From contig NZ_QGGU01000016.1 in NCBI RefSeq assembly GCF_003148745.1, forward strand, positions 1 to 62,587: a stretch of 62,587 bases of DNA, written 5' to 3'. Below are positions 26,314 to 35,307 of the stretch, piece by piece (the stretch's first letter is position 1; every line of letters starts with the position of its first letter). Both the position numbers and the translations under genes were made by a program. The DNA is from Pleionea mediterranea (GTDB lineage Bacteria > Pseudomonadota > Gammaproteobacteria > Enterobacterales > Kangiellaceae). The notes below the pieces were generated by a model. The model saw nothing but the letters and a program-made list of their open reading frames with translations, searched no databases and was not told the DNA's origin.

Positions 26314-27006
26314 ATGGGGTTATCTGAACACGATTTAATGGCTATTTTTTTAACCTTAAAGTTGGCGCTTTTGGTGACGTTGATTTTATTGTTAATCGGA
26401 ACGCCTATCGCCTGGTGGTTATCAAAAACACGTTCTTTTTTAAAAGGTCCGGTAAGCGCATTAATCGCTATGCCTCTGGTATTGCCGCCAACGGTATTAG
26501 GGTTTTATTTGCTCCTGGCCATGGGACCAGAGGGACCCATTGGTCAATTAACTACTTTTTTGGGCTTAGGTACCTTACCCTTTACGTTTACAGGCATAGT
26601 TATCGCTTCTGTTATTTATTCCATGCCATTTGTTGTGCAACCATTACAAAATGGATTTGAAGCAATAGGCGAGCGACCATTAGAAGTTGCCGCCACATTA
26701 CGATGCAATGCCTGGCAGCAATTTTTTTACGTAGCGTTACCTATGGCCAAACCGAGTTTTCTTACTGCATCAATATTGGCTTTTGCCCATACCCTTGGTG
26801 AGTTTGGTGTGATTTTAATGATAGGCGGCAGTATTCCAGGCGTTACCCGTGTAATGTCTGTACAAATTTATGATCATGTCGAAGCGCTTCAGTACACTCA
26901 GGCGCATTGGTTATCGGCTGGGATGTTAATTTTATCGTTTATTATTTTATTGTTGTTGTATTCGCGAAATGCCTTAGTGCCTCGTATTTTTGGGGTGAAA
27001 AACTAG
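26314..27006 (+). CDS. modB: Molybdate ABC transporter permease
   Basis: 230 residues, about five or six membrane segments. The cytoplasmic coupling motif is present as EVAATLRCNAWQQFFYVALP (about residues 128-147, the EAA-loop of ABC importers). The membrane segment HTLGEFGVILMIGGSIPG follows. It forms the channel of the ModABC importer. The Shine-Dalgarno is AAGGTGG. Stop and the modC start are separated by one base. Confidence 0.93.
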   Translation: MGLSEHDLMAIFLTLKLALLVTLILLLIGTPIAWWLSKTRSFLKGPVSALIAMPLVLPPTVLGFYLLLAMGPEGPIGQLTTFLGLGTLPFTFTGIVIASVIYSMPFVVQPLQNGFEAIGERPLEVAATLRCNAWQQFFYVALPMAKPSFLTASILAFAHTLGEFGVILMIGGSIPGVTRVMSVQIYDHVEALQYTQAHWLSAGMLILSFIILLLLYSRNALVPRIFGVKN

Positions 27007-27007
27007 A

Positions 27008-28207
27008 ATGAAACAGTCTGAATTCAATAACAATAATTATCAGATCCAAGGCGATATTCGGGTTAAAAAAAATAACTTTATGCTCGATGTGTCCATCAAC
27101 TTTCCACTCAATGGTGTGACCGGAATATTTGGGCACTCAGGTGCTGGAAAAACGACGTTACTTCGAAGCATTGCTGGACTGGAAGCATTTAAGGGGCAGC
27201 TATTTTTCGGTGAAAGTTGTTGGCAACAAAAAGGATACGGAAAATCATTACCTGCACATCAGCGCTCTATCGGTTATGTATTTCAGGACGCAGGACTGTT
27301 TCTTCATTTAACGGCCGAGGGTAATTTACGCTTTGCCGAAAAACGAGCAACAGAGAAATCCATTATAAGTTTTGATCAGGTCGTAGAACTGCTTTCTCTG
27401 AACAAGCTTTTAAACAACAAGCCTGAGCAATTATCCGGCGGTGAAAAACAGCGCGTGGCAATTGCTCGTGCCTTACTCATTGCGCCGAAAATATTGTTGC
27501 TGGATGAACCTTTGGCATCTCTGGGACGAACCCATAAAGAAGACATCTTGCCCTATCTTGAAAGATTGAAAGGCGAACTCAATATTCCAATGCTTTACGT
27601 TTCCCACAATATGGATGAAATTGCTCGACTGTCCGATCATATTTTGCTGCTGGAAAATGGCAATAAGTTAGCGGAAGGACCAATTCATCAGGTCACCAGT
27701 CAACTGGCCGTTTCCGAGCAACTTATGAGTGATGCGGGTGTTGTGATGGAAGGCAAAGTAACAGCGGTTCACGATGACTGGCATCTTGTTGAAGCGGCAA
27801 TTGTCAGTTCAACTGAAACTCCAACAGTTACTAATGAAAGTGCGTCAAGTGGAATTGTTTTAAATAAATCTATTACAAAAAAACCTGAGCTAAATAATAG
27901 TCTATGGCTAAAAAATAATAATTTTACAGTCGATAAAACAGTGCGTATCCGGATACTGGCCAAGGATGTGAGTATTTCAAAAGATAAACCAAAATTAAGC
28001 AGTATTTTAAATCAGTTGCCGGGAAGTATTGTTGAAATATTAAATGATAAGCATGATCAGGCCATTATGCATGTGAAAGTATGTTGCAATGAGTCGCCCG
28101 ATCAATTTGTGATTGCCAGCATTACCAAAAAGTCACTAGAGGAGTTGGCTTTGTCTGTTGGCTCAAGCGTTTGGTTGCAAATTAAGTCGGTGGCGGTGAT
28201 TGCCTGA
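27008..28207 (+). CDS. modC: Molybdate ABC transporter ATP-binding protein
   Basis: 399 residues. Walker A is GHSGAGKTTLLR (about residues 41-52), the ABC signature is LSGGEKQRVAIAR (about 144-156) and Walker B is ILLLDEPLASL (about 161-171), with the switch His in VSHNMDE (about 201). A C-terminal TOBE/Mop-like region with a Ser/Thr/Asn-rich insertion (about 268-310) completes the ModC layout. It powers molybdate import. It ends 7 bases from the convergent DUF3081 gene. Confidence 0.93.
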   Translation: MKQSEFNNNNYQIQGDIRVKKNNFMLDVSINFPLNGVTGIFGHSGAGKTTLLRSIAGLEAFKGQLFFGESCWQQKGYGKSLPAHQRSIGYVFQDAGLFLHLTAEGNLRFAEKRATEKSIISFDQVVELLSLNKLLNNKPEQLSGGEKQRVAIARALLIAPKILLLDEPLASLGRTHKEDILPYLERLKGELNIPMLYVSHNMDEIARLSDHILLLENGNKLAEGPIHQVTSQLAVSEQLMSDAGVVMEGKVTAVHDDWHLVEAAIVSSTETPTVTNESASSGIVLNKSITKKPELNNSLWLKNNNFTVDKTVRIRILAKDVSISKDKPKLSSILNQLPGSIVEILNDKHDQAIMHVKVCCNESPDQFVIASITKKSLEELALSVGSSVWLQIKSVAVIA

Positions 28208-28214
28208 ATATCGT

Positions 28215-28472
28215 CTATTTTAATTGCTCTATTTTTTTTAGTTTGTCAAAAAAGTCATTTTCAGCAAGTTTATTGGTTGACTCAATTTGATACTTATTGT
28301 GAAAGTGAATGGTCAGGGAAACATTGTTATCCTGCAAAATAATGGTGTAGCCATCAAAGTCAGACAGGGCAGTGACGCCGAGTAATGTGTGGCCATCGCC
28401 ATGTTTTTCACCTGCTTTCACAATTTTATGAAAAACTTTTAAAGCCTGATGAATATTGAGTTCGTTTTCCAT
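28215..28472 (-). CDS. DUF3081-family small protein
   Basis: 85 residues. The central stretch LGVTALSDFDGYTIILQDNN and LTIHFHNKYQIE match the DUF3081 pattern, a family of small cytoplasmic proteins in marine gammaproteobacteria with no known role. There is no signal peptide or membrane segment. It shares a minus-strand orientation with dps but lies beyond a hairpin from it. Confidence 0.7.
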   Translation of the reverse strand: MENELNIHQALKVFHKIVKAGEKHGDGHTLLGVTALSDFDGYTIILQDNNVSLTIHFHNKYQIESTNKLAENDFFDKLKKIEQLK

Positions 28473-28520
28473 AATTTTTCCTGCGTTAGTGATGACAAGT
28501 TTGTATATCGAATAGATTAA

Positions 28521-28550
28521 GCCGGTAACTGAAGACTTTCAGTTACCGGC
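28521..28550. terminator. Strong hairpin after dps
   Basis: A perfect 13-bp stem, GCCGGTAACTGAA / TTCAGTTACCGGC, with GACT loop. There is no long U run on the dps (minus) side, so termination efficiency is uncertain, but position and stability fit. Confidence 0.7.
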
Positions 28551-28596
28551 TGTGTTTGTGAACCCATTGTTTTAATAACAGCTACTTTACTACTGG

Positions 28597-29067
28597 CTAT
28601 TTTTCGCTGGCCCGTAACATCCAGGCCGTTTTTTCGTGGATTCTCATACGATCGGAAACCAATGCAGCGGATGATTCATCTTCAGCATCCTGTGCGATCT
28701 TTAACGCTTTACGACAGGTTTTTACGACCTGTTCATGGCTTTGGGTTAGAATTTTCACCATATCGTTGGCTTCTGGCACACCATCCACTTCTTTTATGGC
28801 ACTAAGCTCAGAAAATGCTTTGTAAGTTCCTGGAGCGGCTATTCCAAGTGTTCTGATCCGTTCGGCAATTTCATCTACCGCCTCGGCAAGCTCTGTATAA
28901 TGTTCTTCAAACATTAAGTGCAACTCTCGAAACAATGGCCCGGTAACATTCCAGTGGAAGTTATGGGTTTGTAAATATAAGGTGTAAGAGTCCGCCAAAA
29001 CATGTTTTAACGCTTCGGCAACGGATTGACGGTCATCTTTGCTGATACCTATATCAATACTACTCAT
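28597..29067 (-). CDS. dps: Dps-family DNA-binding ferritin-like protein
   Basis: 156 residues. The ferroxidase signature is present ([20 protein letters not shown], about residues 36-55, with [20 protein letters not shown] following). It assembles into a dodecamer that oxidises Fe(II) with hydrogen peroxide and stores it, protecting DNA. There is no long lysine-rich N-terminal tail, so direct DNA binding may be weak. The Shine-Dalgarno is TAGGAGAAAG. Together with the adjacent PoxB-like gene it suggests a stationary-phase/stress neighbourhood. Confidence 0.93.
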   Translation of the reverse strand: MSSIDIGISKDDRQSVAEALKHVLADSYTLYLQTHNFHWNVTGPLFRELHLMFEEHYTELAEAVDEIAERIRTLGIAAPGTYKAFSELSAIKEVDGVPEANDMVKILTQSHEQVVKTCRKALKIAQDAEDESSAALVSDRMRIHEKTAWMLRASEK

Positions 29068-29354
29068 TACTTTCTCCTAGTTATTGGTTACGGATTCATT
29101 TAAACGCAATCAATATTTTAGCTCAAGATATTTAAGCGTAAAAATCATTACAATCGCTTTCTTCGATAATCATATTTGTAAACCACAAAGCAGAGTGTTT
29201 AATCATTGTTGTCTAAATTTACTTGACTGGCACAAGCTATGCATTCAACAAGCTAGAGTATTTTTTCAAGTATTTAATAACTGCTATAAATAGAAAAAAG
29301 ACAGCAGCTATCAGAATAAATCTTTATTTATGCTAACAATCTAAAGAGGTGTTT

Positions 29355-31061
29355 ATGCGAGTAGCAGATGTGCTTGTGGATGTATTAAACCATCATGGAG
29401 TGGAGCAGTTGTTTGGTATTCCCGGAGATGCCATCAACTCAATTATGGATGCTGTCAATCACCGTTCAGATGTATCTTTTATTCAGGTCAAGCATGAAGA
29501 GTCAGGAGCATTTGCCGCATCGGCGCAGGCGAAATTGAGTGGTCGATTATCAGCTTGTGTCGGCACCAGTGGGCCGGGTGCTTTGCACCTGTTAAATGGT
29601 TTATATGATGCAGCGATGGACAATGCGCCTGTTGTTGCGATTACTGGTCAGGTAGAGAGTCATTTGGTGGGCAGTCAATATCATCAGGAAGTGAATCTGG
29701 AATCCTTATTGAAAGATGTTGCGGTTTACAGTGTAAGAGTCTCAACGGCTGAACAAGCCGTCAGGGCAATTAATGATGCGTGCCGGGCCGCGCGCTCAAA
29801 ATCCGGTGTTGCCCATATTACGATCAGCTCAGATATTGCAAAACAGAACGTGAATTATGACTCTGAAGCAATATCCGAAATTGCTATAAGTAAACGCATA
29901 AAGCCCGATGAAGAGGCCATGGAGCAAACCATTGAACGCATTAATAACTGTAACAAGATTACAATATTAGCCGGCATGGGGTGCCGACATGTGGCTAGTG
30001 AATTAATTGAGCTGTCAACAAAACTTAAAGCACCGATTGTCAGGACATTACCGGCTAAAGACTTTATTGATGAAACCGTTCCTAACTGTGTTGGTGGTAC
30101 CGGATTATTGGGAACAAAGCCCGGTGTATCGGCGATGGAGAACTGTGAGTTGTTACTAATGTTAGGGAGTGACTTTCCTTACGCAGATTTTTATCCGGAC
30201 AGCGATAAAATTATTCAGGTTGACACTGACGCCAGTAAACTGGGTCGTCGTCATTCTGTATCACTGGGTATTCAGGGCGACTGTGGATTGGTAATTAAGC
30301 AATTACACGAGCAACTCAATGAAAAGAAAAACAGTACATTTTTAGAATCTTTGTTAGCCGAAAAAGAAAAGCAGATAAATAAACAGTTGGATCAGGAAAC
30401 ACCAAATGATGTTCAGACTGAAGCGTCGAAAGACAATAAGCAAAATAATAATCATCCACTTAAACCACAATTAGTGATGCACGAGATTGCTAAGCGCTGT
30501 CCTGATGACAGTATTTTTATCTGTGATACAGGAACGGTTACGGTTTGGGCAGCAAGGGATTTACCTATTAAACAGCAGCAGCGATTTTCTTTGTCTTCCA
30601 GTTTGGGCTCAATGGCGTATGCATTACCCGGTGCAATAGGTGCAAAACTTCGTTATCCGGACTCTCCAGTAGTTGCTTTAGCCGGTGATGGAGGATTCTC
30701 AATGCTAATGCCTGACTTATTGACGGCTGTAAGGTATCAGTTGCCATTGGTGATGGTGATATTTAATAACCAAAAGTTAGGCTTTATAGAGCTAGAGCAA
30801 AACGCCGATGGTTATGCGTCAAGTGGGATCGATGTTACCAATCCAGATTTTAAAATGATGTCAGAAGCCTGTGGTGCCATAGGCATTGAAGTAAACAGCT
30901 ATCAGCAATTGATCGAAGCGTTAGATTCCGTACCAGAGATTGATAAACCGACGGTCATCGATGTCAAAGTGAATCCTGATGAGTGGGTGATCCCGCCAAA
31001 AATTAAACTAAAAGAAGCGATGAATTTTGGATTGTCAAAAATTAAAGATGCATTCGGGTAG
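29355..31061 (+). CDS. Thiamine-diphosphate enzyme, PoxB-like pyruvate oxidase
   Basis: 568 residues from the ATG at 29355, which has a good Shine-Dalgarno (AAAGAGGT). A GTG six bases earlier overlaps that site and is less likely. The N-terminal domain has VEQLFGIPGDAINSIMDAV and the ThDP-activating glutamate in KHEESG (about residue 49). The central FAD/Rossmann-type domain follows, and the ThDP-binding motif is GDGGFSMLMPDLLTAVRY to FNNQKLG (about 446-478). Closest in style to pyruvate:quinone oxidoreductases (PoxB), which convert pyruvate to acetate and CO2. Acetolactate synthase-like enzymes share the fold, so specificity is inferred. Followed by a strong terminator. Confidence 0.82.
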   Translation: MRVADVLVDVLNHHGVEQLFGIPGDAINSIMDAVNHRSDVSFIQVKHEESGAFAASAQAKLSGRLSACVGTSGPGALHLLNGLYDAAMDNAPVVAITGQVESHLVGSQYHQEVNLESLLKDVAVYSVRVSTAEQAVRAINDACRAARSKSGVAHITISSDIAKQNVNYDSEAISEIAISKRIKPDEEAMEQTIERINNCNKITILAGMGCRHVASELIELSTKLKAPIVRTLPAKDFIDETVPNCVGGTGLLGTKPGVSAMENCELLLMLGSDFPYADFYPDSDKIIQVDTDASKLGRRHSVSLGIQGDCGLVIKQLHEQLNEKKNSTFLESLLAEKEKQINKQLDQETPNDVQTEASKDNKQNNNHPLKPQLVMHEIAKRCPDDSIFICDTGTVTVWAARDLPIKQQQRFSLSSSLGSMAYALPGAIGAKLRYPDSPVVALAGDGGFSMLMPDLLTAVRYQLPLVMVIFNNQKLGFIELEQNADGYASSGIDVTNPDFKMMSEACGAIGIEVNSYQQLIEALDSVPEIDKPTVIDVKVNPDEWVIPPKIKLKEAMNFGLSKIKDAFG

Positions 31062-31104
31062 TCAGTTAACTCAGAATGGCTTTAATCTTTTATTATATTC
31101 CAAA

Positions 31105-31140
31105 ACAAAAAAGCCCCGCAATAAATGCGGGGCTTTTTGT
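31105..31140. terminator. Bidirectional terminator between the PoxB-like gene and putA
   Basis: AAGCCCCGC / GCGGGGCTT stem with an AATAAAT loop, A run on the left and T run on the right, between two convergent genes. Confidence 0.92.
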
Positions 31141-31215
31141 TTTTTCTGACTTAAATTCAGAAATTATCCGTCATTCAAAAATAACTTGTTAGTTAAACTA
31201 CTCTCTGTTTTAACC

Positions 31216-34200
31216 CTATTCGTCTTCTTCGATCATGGTCATTAATGACGTGTTTCCACCCGAGGCAGTCGTGTCGGTGCTGACGGTTTTTTCTGTTAGC
31301 AGTCGCTGGATCAGGTTATCCGAATATTCTGCGGTAATAACCGGTAAAATAGCGCCCGTTCGCTCAGACAGTTTTGCAGCAAAGTAGGCACTCCGATCGG
31401 CGTTACTGTCAACCACAACTCCGGCCAGATCAGGATGCATCAGTAGTGCGTCAAGGTGTTTTAATCGGGCAACCTGCAACACGTTTTCCGGGGTATCGGT
31501 TGAAACAAATTTATCCCGAAAAGCTAAAGCTTCTTCATAGAATAAATCGGATACCACGGAAACAACGGTATTGCCGGTAGCTAATGCTTTAACAATCGAC
31601 AGCGCCCAGTATTCAAAGGTTACGTCTTTGTCAGCAAAACACACCAGAATGCCTCTTGACTCAAGAAACAGTAAGTTCGATTCGCCGGTTGGTCCGGGAA
31701 GTTGAATCGGTTTGCGTAACAGGCGTTCAATACTGGTGAGCTGAGAGCGCGCATTGGCCAGAGTACGATTTAAGTCATCCGCTAATTCATCGACGATTTC
31801 AACTTTGGCTATTTTGGCCAGTAGCTGTCGCACCGATGAAATACGGGTGTTTAAATCCGTCAGACGCCATTTTTCATTTCCGGTTGCTGCCTGCTCCATT
31901 ATGGTGTTGGCTTCTTTCTGCGCGGCTTCATCACTCTCCAGTGCTTTATCTTCATGCACCGAGTCGTTAATGATTTCCTTTGGTGTGGCTTTTTCTTTCA
32001 TCAACCGTTGCAGGTAATGTGGGCCACCGGCTTTCGGGCCAGTACCGGATAAGCCGCGGCCACCGAAGGGTTGCACACCAACAATGGCGCCAATCATATT
32101 TCGATTGATGTAAACATTTCCGGCGCGGGACAATTTGGCCAGTTCATTGCAGCGCTCTTCGATGCGCGAGTGAACGCCCATGGTCAGGCCGAACCCTGTG
32201 CCGTTTATTTTGTCGATCAAGCTTTCAATTTGCTTCGATTTGTAGCGCACAATATGAATACAGGGGCCAAACACTTCACGTTCCAGCACATTAATATCAT
32301 CGATTTCGTATAAGTGCGGCGCAAAGAAAGTGCCATTCGCGTGTTGCTCAGTCAGCTCCGGTGCAAATAGCAGTTTGGCTTTGTCTTGCATGGCTTCTGC
32401 GTGTTCCTGCAACGACTTAAGGGCTTTCTCATCAATTACAGGGCCTACATCGGTGCTTAACATGGCCGGATCGCCCAGTGTTAACTCTTTCATGGCGCCA
32501 ATCAGCATGTCGATCACGTCATCGGCGATATCTTCCTGAATAAACAGTACGCGAAGCGCTGAGCAGCGTTGCCCGGCACTTTGGAAGCCTGAGGCAATAA
32601 CATCGTCCACCACTTGCTCGGGCAATGCGGTTGAGTCGACGATCATACAGTTCTGGCCACCGGTTTCGGCAATCAATGGAACCTGCTCACCCCCTCGGGA
32701 TGCCAGTACCTGTGAAATTAATGTACCGGTTTGTGTTGAACCGGTGAACATAACCGCGCGGATGCGTTCGTCGGGGAGTAATGCTTCACCGACATCGGAA
32801 CCTTTCGCTATGATTAATTGAACCACATTTTCCGGTACACCCACTGAGTGCATTAATTCAACGGCCCGTTTCGCAATAAGGCTGGTTTGCTCGGCCGACT
32901 TGGCCAGTACCGTGTTGCCGGTGGCTATGGCGGCGGTCACCTGTCCAAGGAAGATCGCCAATGGGAAGTTCCAGGGGCTGATACATAACACTACGCCACG
33001 AGGCAGCAGGCGTTCATCTTCTGCCAGTTCTTCGGCACGTGCTGCGTAGTAGCGACAAAAATCCACCGCTTCTCGCACTTCGTCGATGCCATCCTGAGCA
33101 ACCTTGCCGGCTTCTTTAATACACAGAGCGATCAGTTCGCCCATGTGTCGCTCCATGATATCAGCAACCCGGCGCAGCAGTTCTGACCGTTCCTCTACAG
33201 GTGTTGCTGACCAGCTATCAAAAGCTTCATGAGCCGCTGATAACTTCTCGATCATTTGCTCTTTATTATGGTGGCGATGATAGCCGACAATTTCCTGACT
33301 ATTGGCCGGATTACGCACAGCATGGGCGTCTTCGGGGACGTCCTTTTCATCCAGTTTGTTTTCATTAAACCAGCGGTCACAGGTAAATTTAAGATCTTCT
33401 AACGTGGTAACGTCAGTGAGATCCAGACCTTTCGAGTTGTCACGCTCATCGCCGTATAGATCCACCGGTTTCAGAATTTTTGTGTGGAATTTGGTTTTTA
33501 ATCGTTGGGTTTTTTCAACCGGATCTTCCAGTAATGCTTCAACCGGTTGTGAATCGTCTACGATGGCATTAACAAAAGAAGAGTTGGCACCATTTTCCAA
33601 TAAGCGGCGAACCAGATAGGCCAGCAGATCTTCGTGCTCACCCACTGGTGCGTAAACGCGGCATTGAATTTTATCTTCTTCAACCACCTGATCGTAAAGG
33701 GTGTCACCCATGCCATGAAGGCACTGGAACTCAAAGCCTTCTTTATCATCACCCGCCAGCTCAAGAATCACCGAAGCGGTGTAGGCGTTGTGCGTGGCAA
33801 ACTGTGGGTAAATGGTGTCACGGTAATCGAGCAGTCGATTGGCACAGGCGTGATAGCAAACGTCGGTGGAGGATTTACGGGTAAACACCGGAAAGCCATC
33901 TAAGCCTGCCATCTGGGTGTTTTTAATTTCGGTATCCCAGTAGGCGCCTTTCACCAGACGCACCATCAGTTTTCGGCCAGCGCGTTCGGTTAACTCTTTT
34001 AACCAATCAATAACGTAGAGGGCCCGTTTTTGATACGCCTGAACCGCAAGACCAAATCCGGTCCAGTTGCCCAAATCGTCGTCCATAAAAACGGCTTCAA
34101 TAATATCCAGTGAGATATCCAGTCGCTCCGACTCTTCGGCATCAACGGTTAAGCCAATGTCGTACTTTTTCGCCAACATACAGAGATCTTTTAATCGGGC

Positions 34201-35013
34201 AGGAATTTCTTCAAGCACTCTGTCGCGATGAGTGAATTCGTAACGGGGATGTATGGCCGATAACTTAACGGAAATGCCCGGACTTAATTTTGGTCCGCGA
34301 CCTTTCGCGGCTTCGCCAATAACATGGATGGCGTCTTCGTAGGCTTTGTAATAGCGATCGGCATCGGCACTGGTGCGTGCGCCTTCGCCAAGCATATCGT
34401 AAGAATAGACATAGCCTTTCTTTTCTTTTTCCTGAGCGCGATCTACCGCGTCTTCAATTTCTTCGCCCATGACAAATTGCCGACCCATAACTTTCATGGC
34501 AATGTTCATGGCGCGGCGAATCACAGGCTCGCCCAATCGGCCAAGGGTTTTTTTCAATAGGCCAAAGTGTTCCTGTTTGCGTTTATCGGCGTAATTCACC
34601 ATGTTGCCGGTGAATAACAATCCCCAGGAAGAGGCATTAACGAATAATGAATCGCTATTGCCAAGATGAGGTGTCCACTGGCCTTTCGATAATTTATCGC
34701 GGATTAATTCATCCTGGGTGCTTTTATCGGGAACACGCAGCAAGGCTTCTGCCAAACACATCAATACCACGCCTTCTTCGGTTGACAGTGAGTACTCATT
34801 TAACAAGGCATCGACACCACCGTGTCCGGCTTGCTGACGGCGAATTTGCAACACCATTTTGCGGGCACGTTCCCAGGCTCGGCTACGGGCACGCATGTTG
34901 ACTTCGGCATGAGGAAGAATCAAATCAACCGCCTGACTTTCATCAATGCGATAAAAATCACGAATTCTTTGACGGATAGGATCGTCGGTCGCTAACTTGT
35001 CGTCAAATAACAT
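31216..35013 (-). CDS. putA: Bifunctional proline dehydrogenase / L-glutamate gamma-semialdehyde dehydrogenase PutA
   Basis: 1265 residues. Residues about 180-480 form the FAD-dependent proline dehydrogenase barrel. Residues about 560-1010 form the aldehyde dehydrogenase with the general-base Glu in AETGGQN (about 780) and catalytic Cys in SAGQRCSALRV (about 817). A C-terminal extension of about 230 residues is the pseudo-aldehyde-dehydrogenase domain typical of long PutA proteins. The protein starts directly with the alpha domain and lacks the N-terminal ribbon-helix-helix DNA-binding domain of E. coli PutA. It therefore oxidises proline to glutamate but is not expected to repress its own gene. 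No putP transporter is adjacent. Confidence 0.94.
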   Translation of the reverse strand: MLFDDKLATDDPIRQRIRDFYRIDESQAVDLILPHAEVNMRARSRAWERARKMVLQIRRQQAGHGGVDALLNEYSLSTEEGVVLMCLAEALLRVPDKSTQDELIRDKLSKGQWTPHLGNSDSLFVNASSWGLLFTGNMVNYADKRKQEHFGLLKKTLGRLGEPVIRRAMNIAMKVMGRQFVMGEEIEDAVDRAQEKEKKGYVYSYDMLGEGARTSADADRYYKAYEDAIHVIGEAAKGRGPKLSPGISVKLSAIHPRYEFTHRDRVLEEIPARLKDLCMLAKKYDIGLTVDAEESERLDISLDIIEAVFMDDDLGNWTGFGLAVQAYQKRALYVIDWLKELTERAGRKLMVRLVKGAYWDTEIKNTQMAGLDGFPVFTRKSSTDVCYHACANRLLDYRDTIYPQFATHNAYTASVILELAGDDKEGFEFQCLHGMGDTLYDQVVEEDKIQCRVYAPVGEHEDLLAYLVRRLLENGANSSFVNAIVDDSQPVEALLEDPVEKTQRLKTKFHTKILKPVDLYGDERDNSKGLDLTDVTTLEDLKFTCDRWFNENKLDEKDVPEDAHAVRNPANSQEIVGYHRHHNKEQMIEKLSAAHEAFDSWSATPVEERSELLRRVADIMERHMGELIALCIKEAGKVAQDGIDEVREAVDFCRYYAARAEELAEDERLLPRGVVLCISPWNFPLAIFLGQVTAAIATGNTVLAKSAEQTSLIAKRAVELMHSVGVPENVVQLIIAKGSDVGEALLPDERIRAVMFTGSTQTGTLISQVLASRGGEQVPLIAETGGQNCMIVDSTALPEQVVDDVIASGFQSAGQRCSALRVLFIQEDIADDVIDMLIGAMKELTLGDPAMLSTDVGPVIDEKALKSLQEHAEAMQDKAKLLFAPELTEQHANGTFFAPHLYEIDDINVLEREVFGPCIHIVRYKSKQIESLIDKINGTGFGLTMGVHSRIEERCNELAKLSRAGNVYINRNMIGAIVGVQPFGGRGLSGTGPKAGGPHYLQRLMKEKATPKEIINDSVHEDKALESDEAAQKEANTIMEQAATGNEKWRLTDLNTRISSVRQLLAKIAKVEIVDELADDLNRTLANARSQLTSIERLLRKPIQLPGPTGESNLLFLESRGILVCFADKDVTFEYWALSIVKALATGNTVVSVVSDLFYEEALAFRDKFVSTDTPENVLQVARLKHLDALLMHPDLAGVVVDSNADRSAYFAAKLSERTGAILPVITAEYSDNLIQRLLTEKTVSTDTTASGGNTSLMTMIEEDE

Positions 35014-35307
35014 AAAACCTCACTTTTTAACGTCGATAAAAGCAAGAGTTACCATAGCAACTCTCGAGAATAAAATTTAGGGCAACGATACTCTTTTCCA
35101 GTGGTGAAAACCAGCCTTACCACTAAGAAATACCGGCGCTTAACCTGTCGCTTGATAGTTTTTTTATATAAGCAACGGTTGCAATAACACTTGTAGCATT
35201 GAACGGTAAAAAAGGAACTCTGGATCAGATGAGTGAATAAACTTGTAAGAAAAGTTTAACAGGTCAATTTACTTTGAACAAAAAGCAATATAAATGTCAG
35301 TAAAGCT

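Noticed and set aside
29084-29293. 69-codon plus-strand ORF between dps and the PoxB-like gene
   Set aside because: Its start overlaps the dps upstream region; composition is intergenic and no domain is visible.
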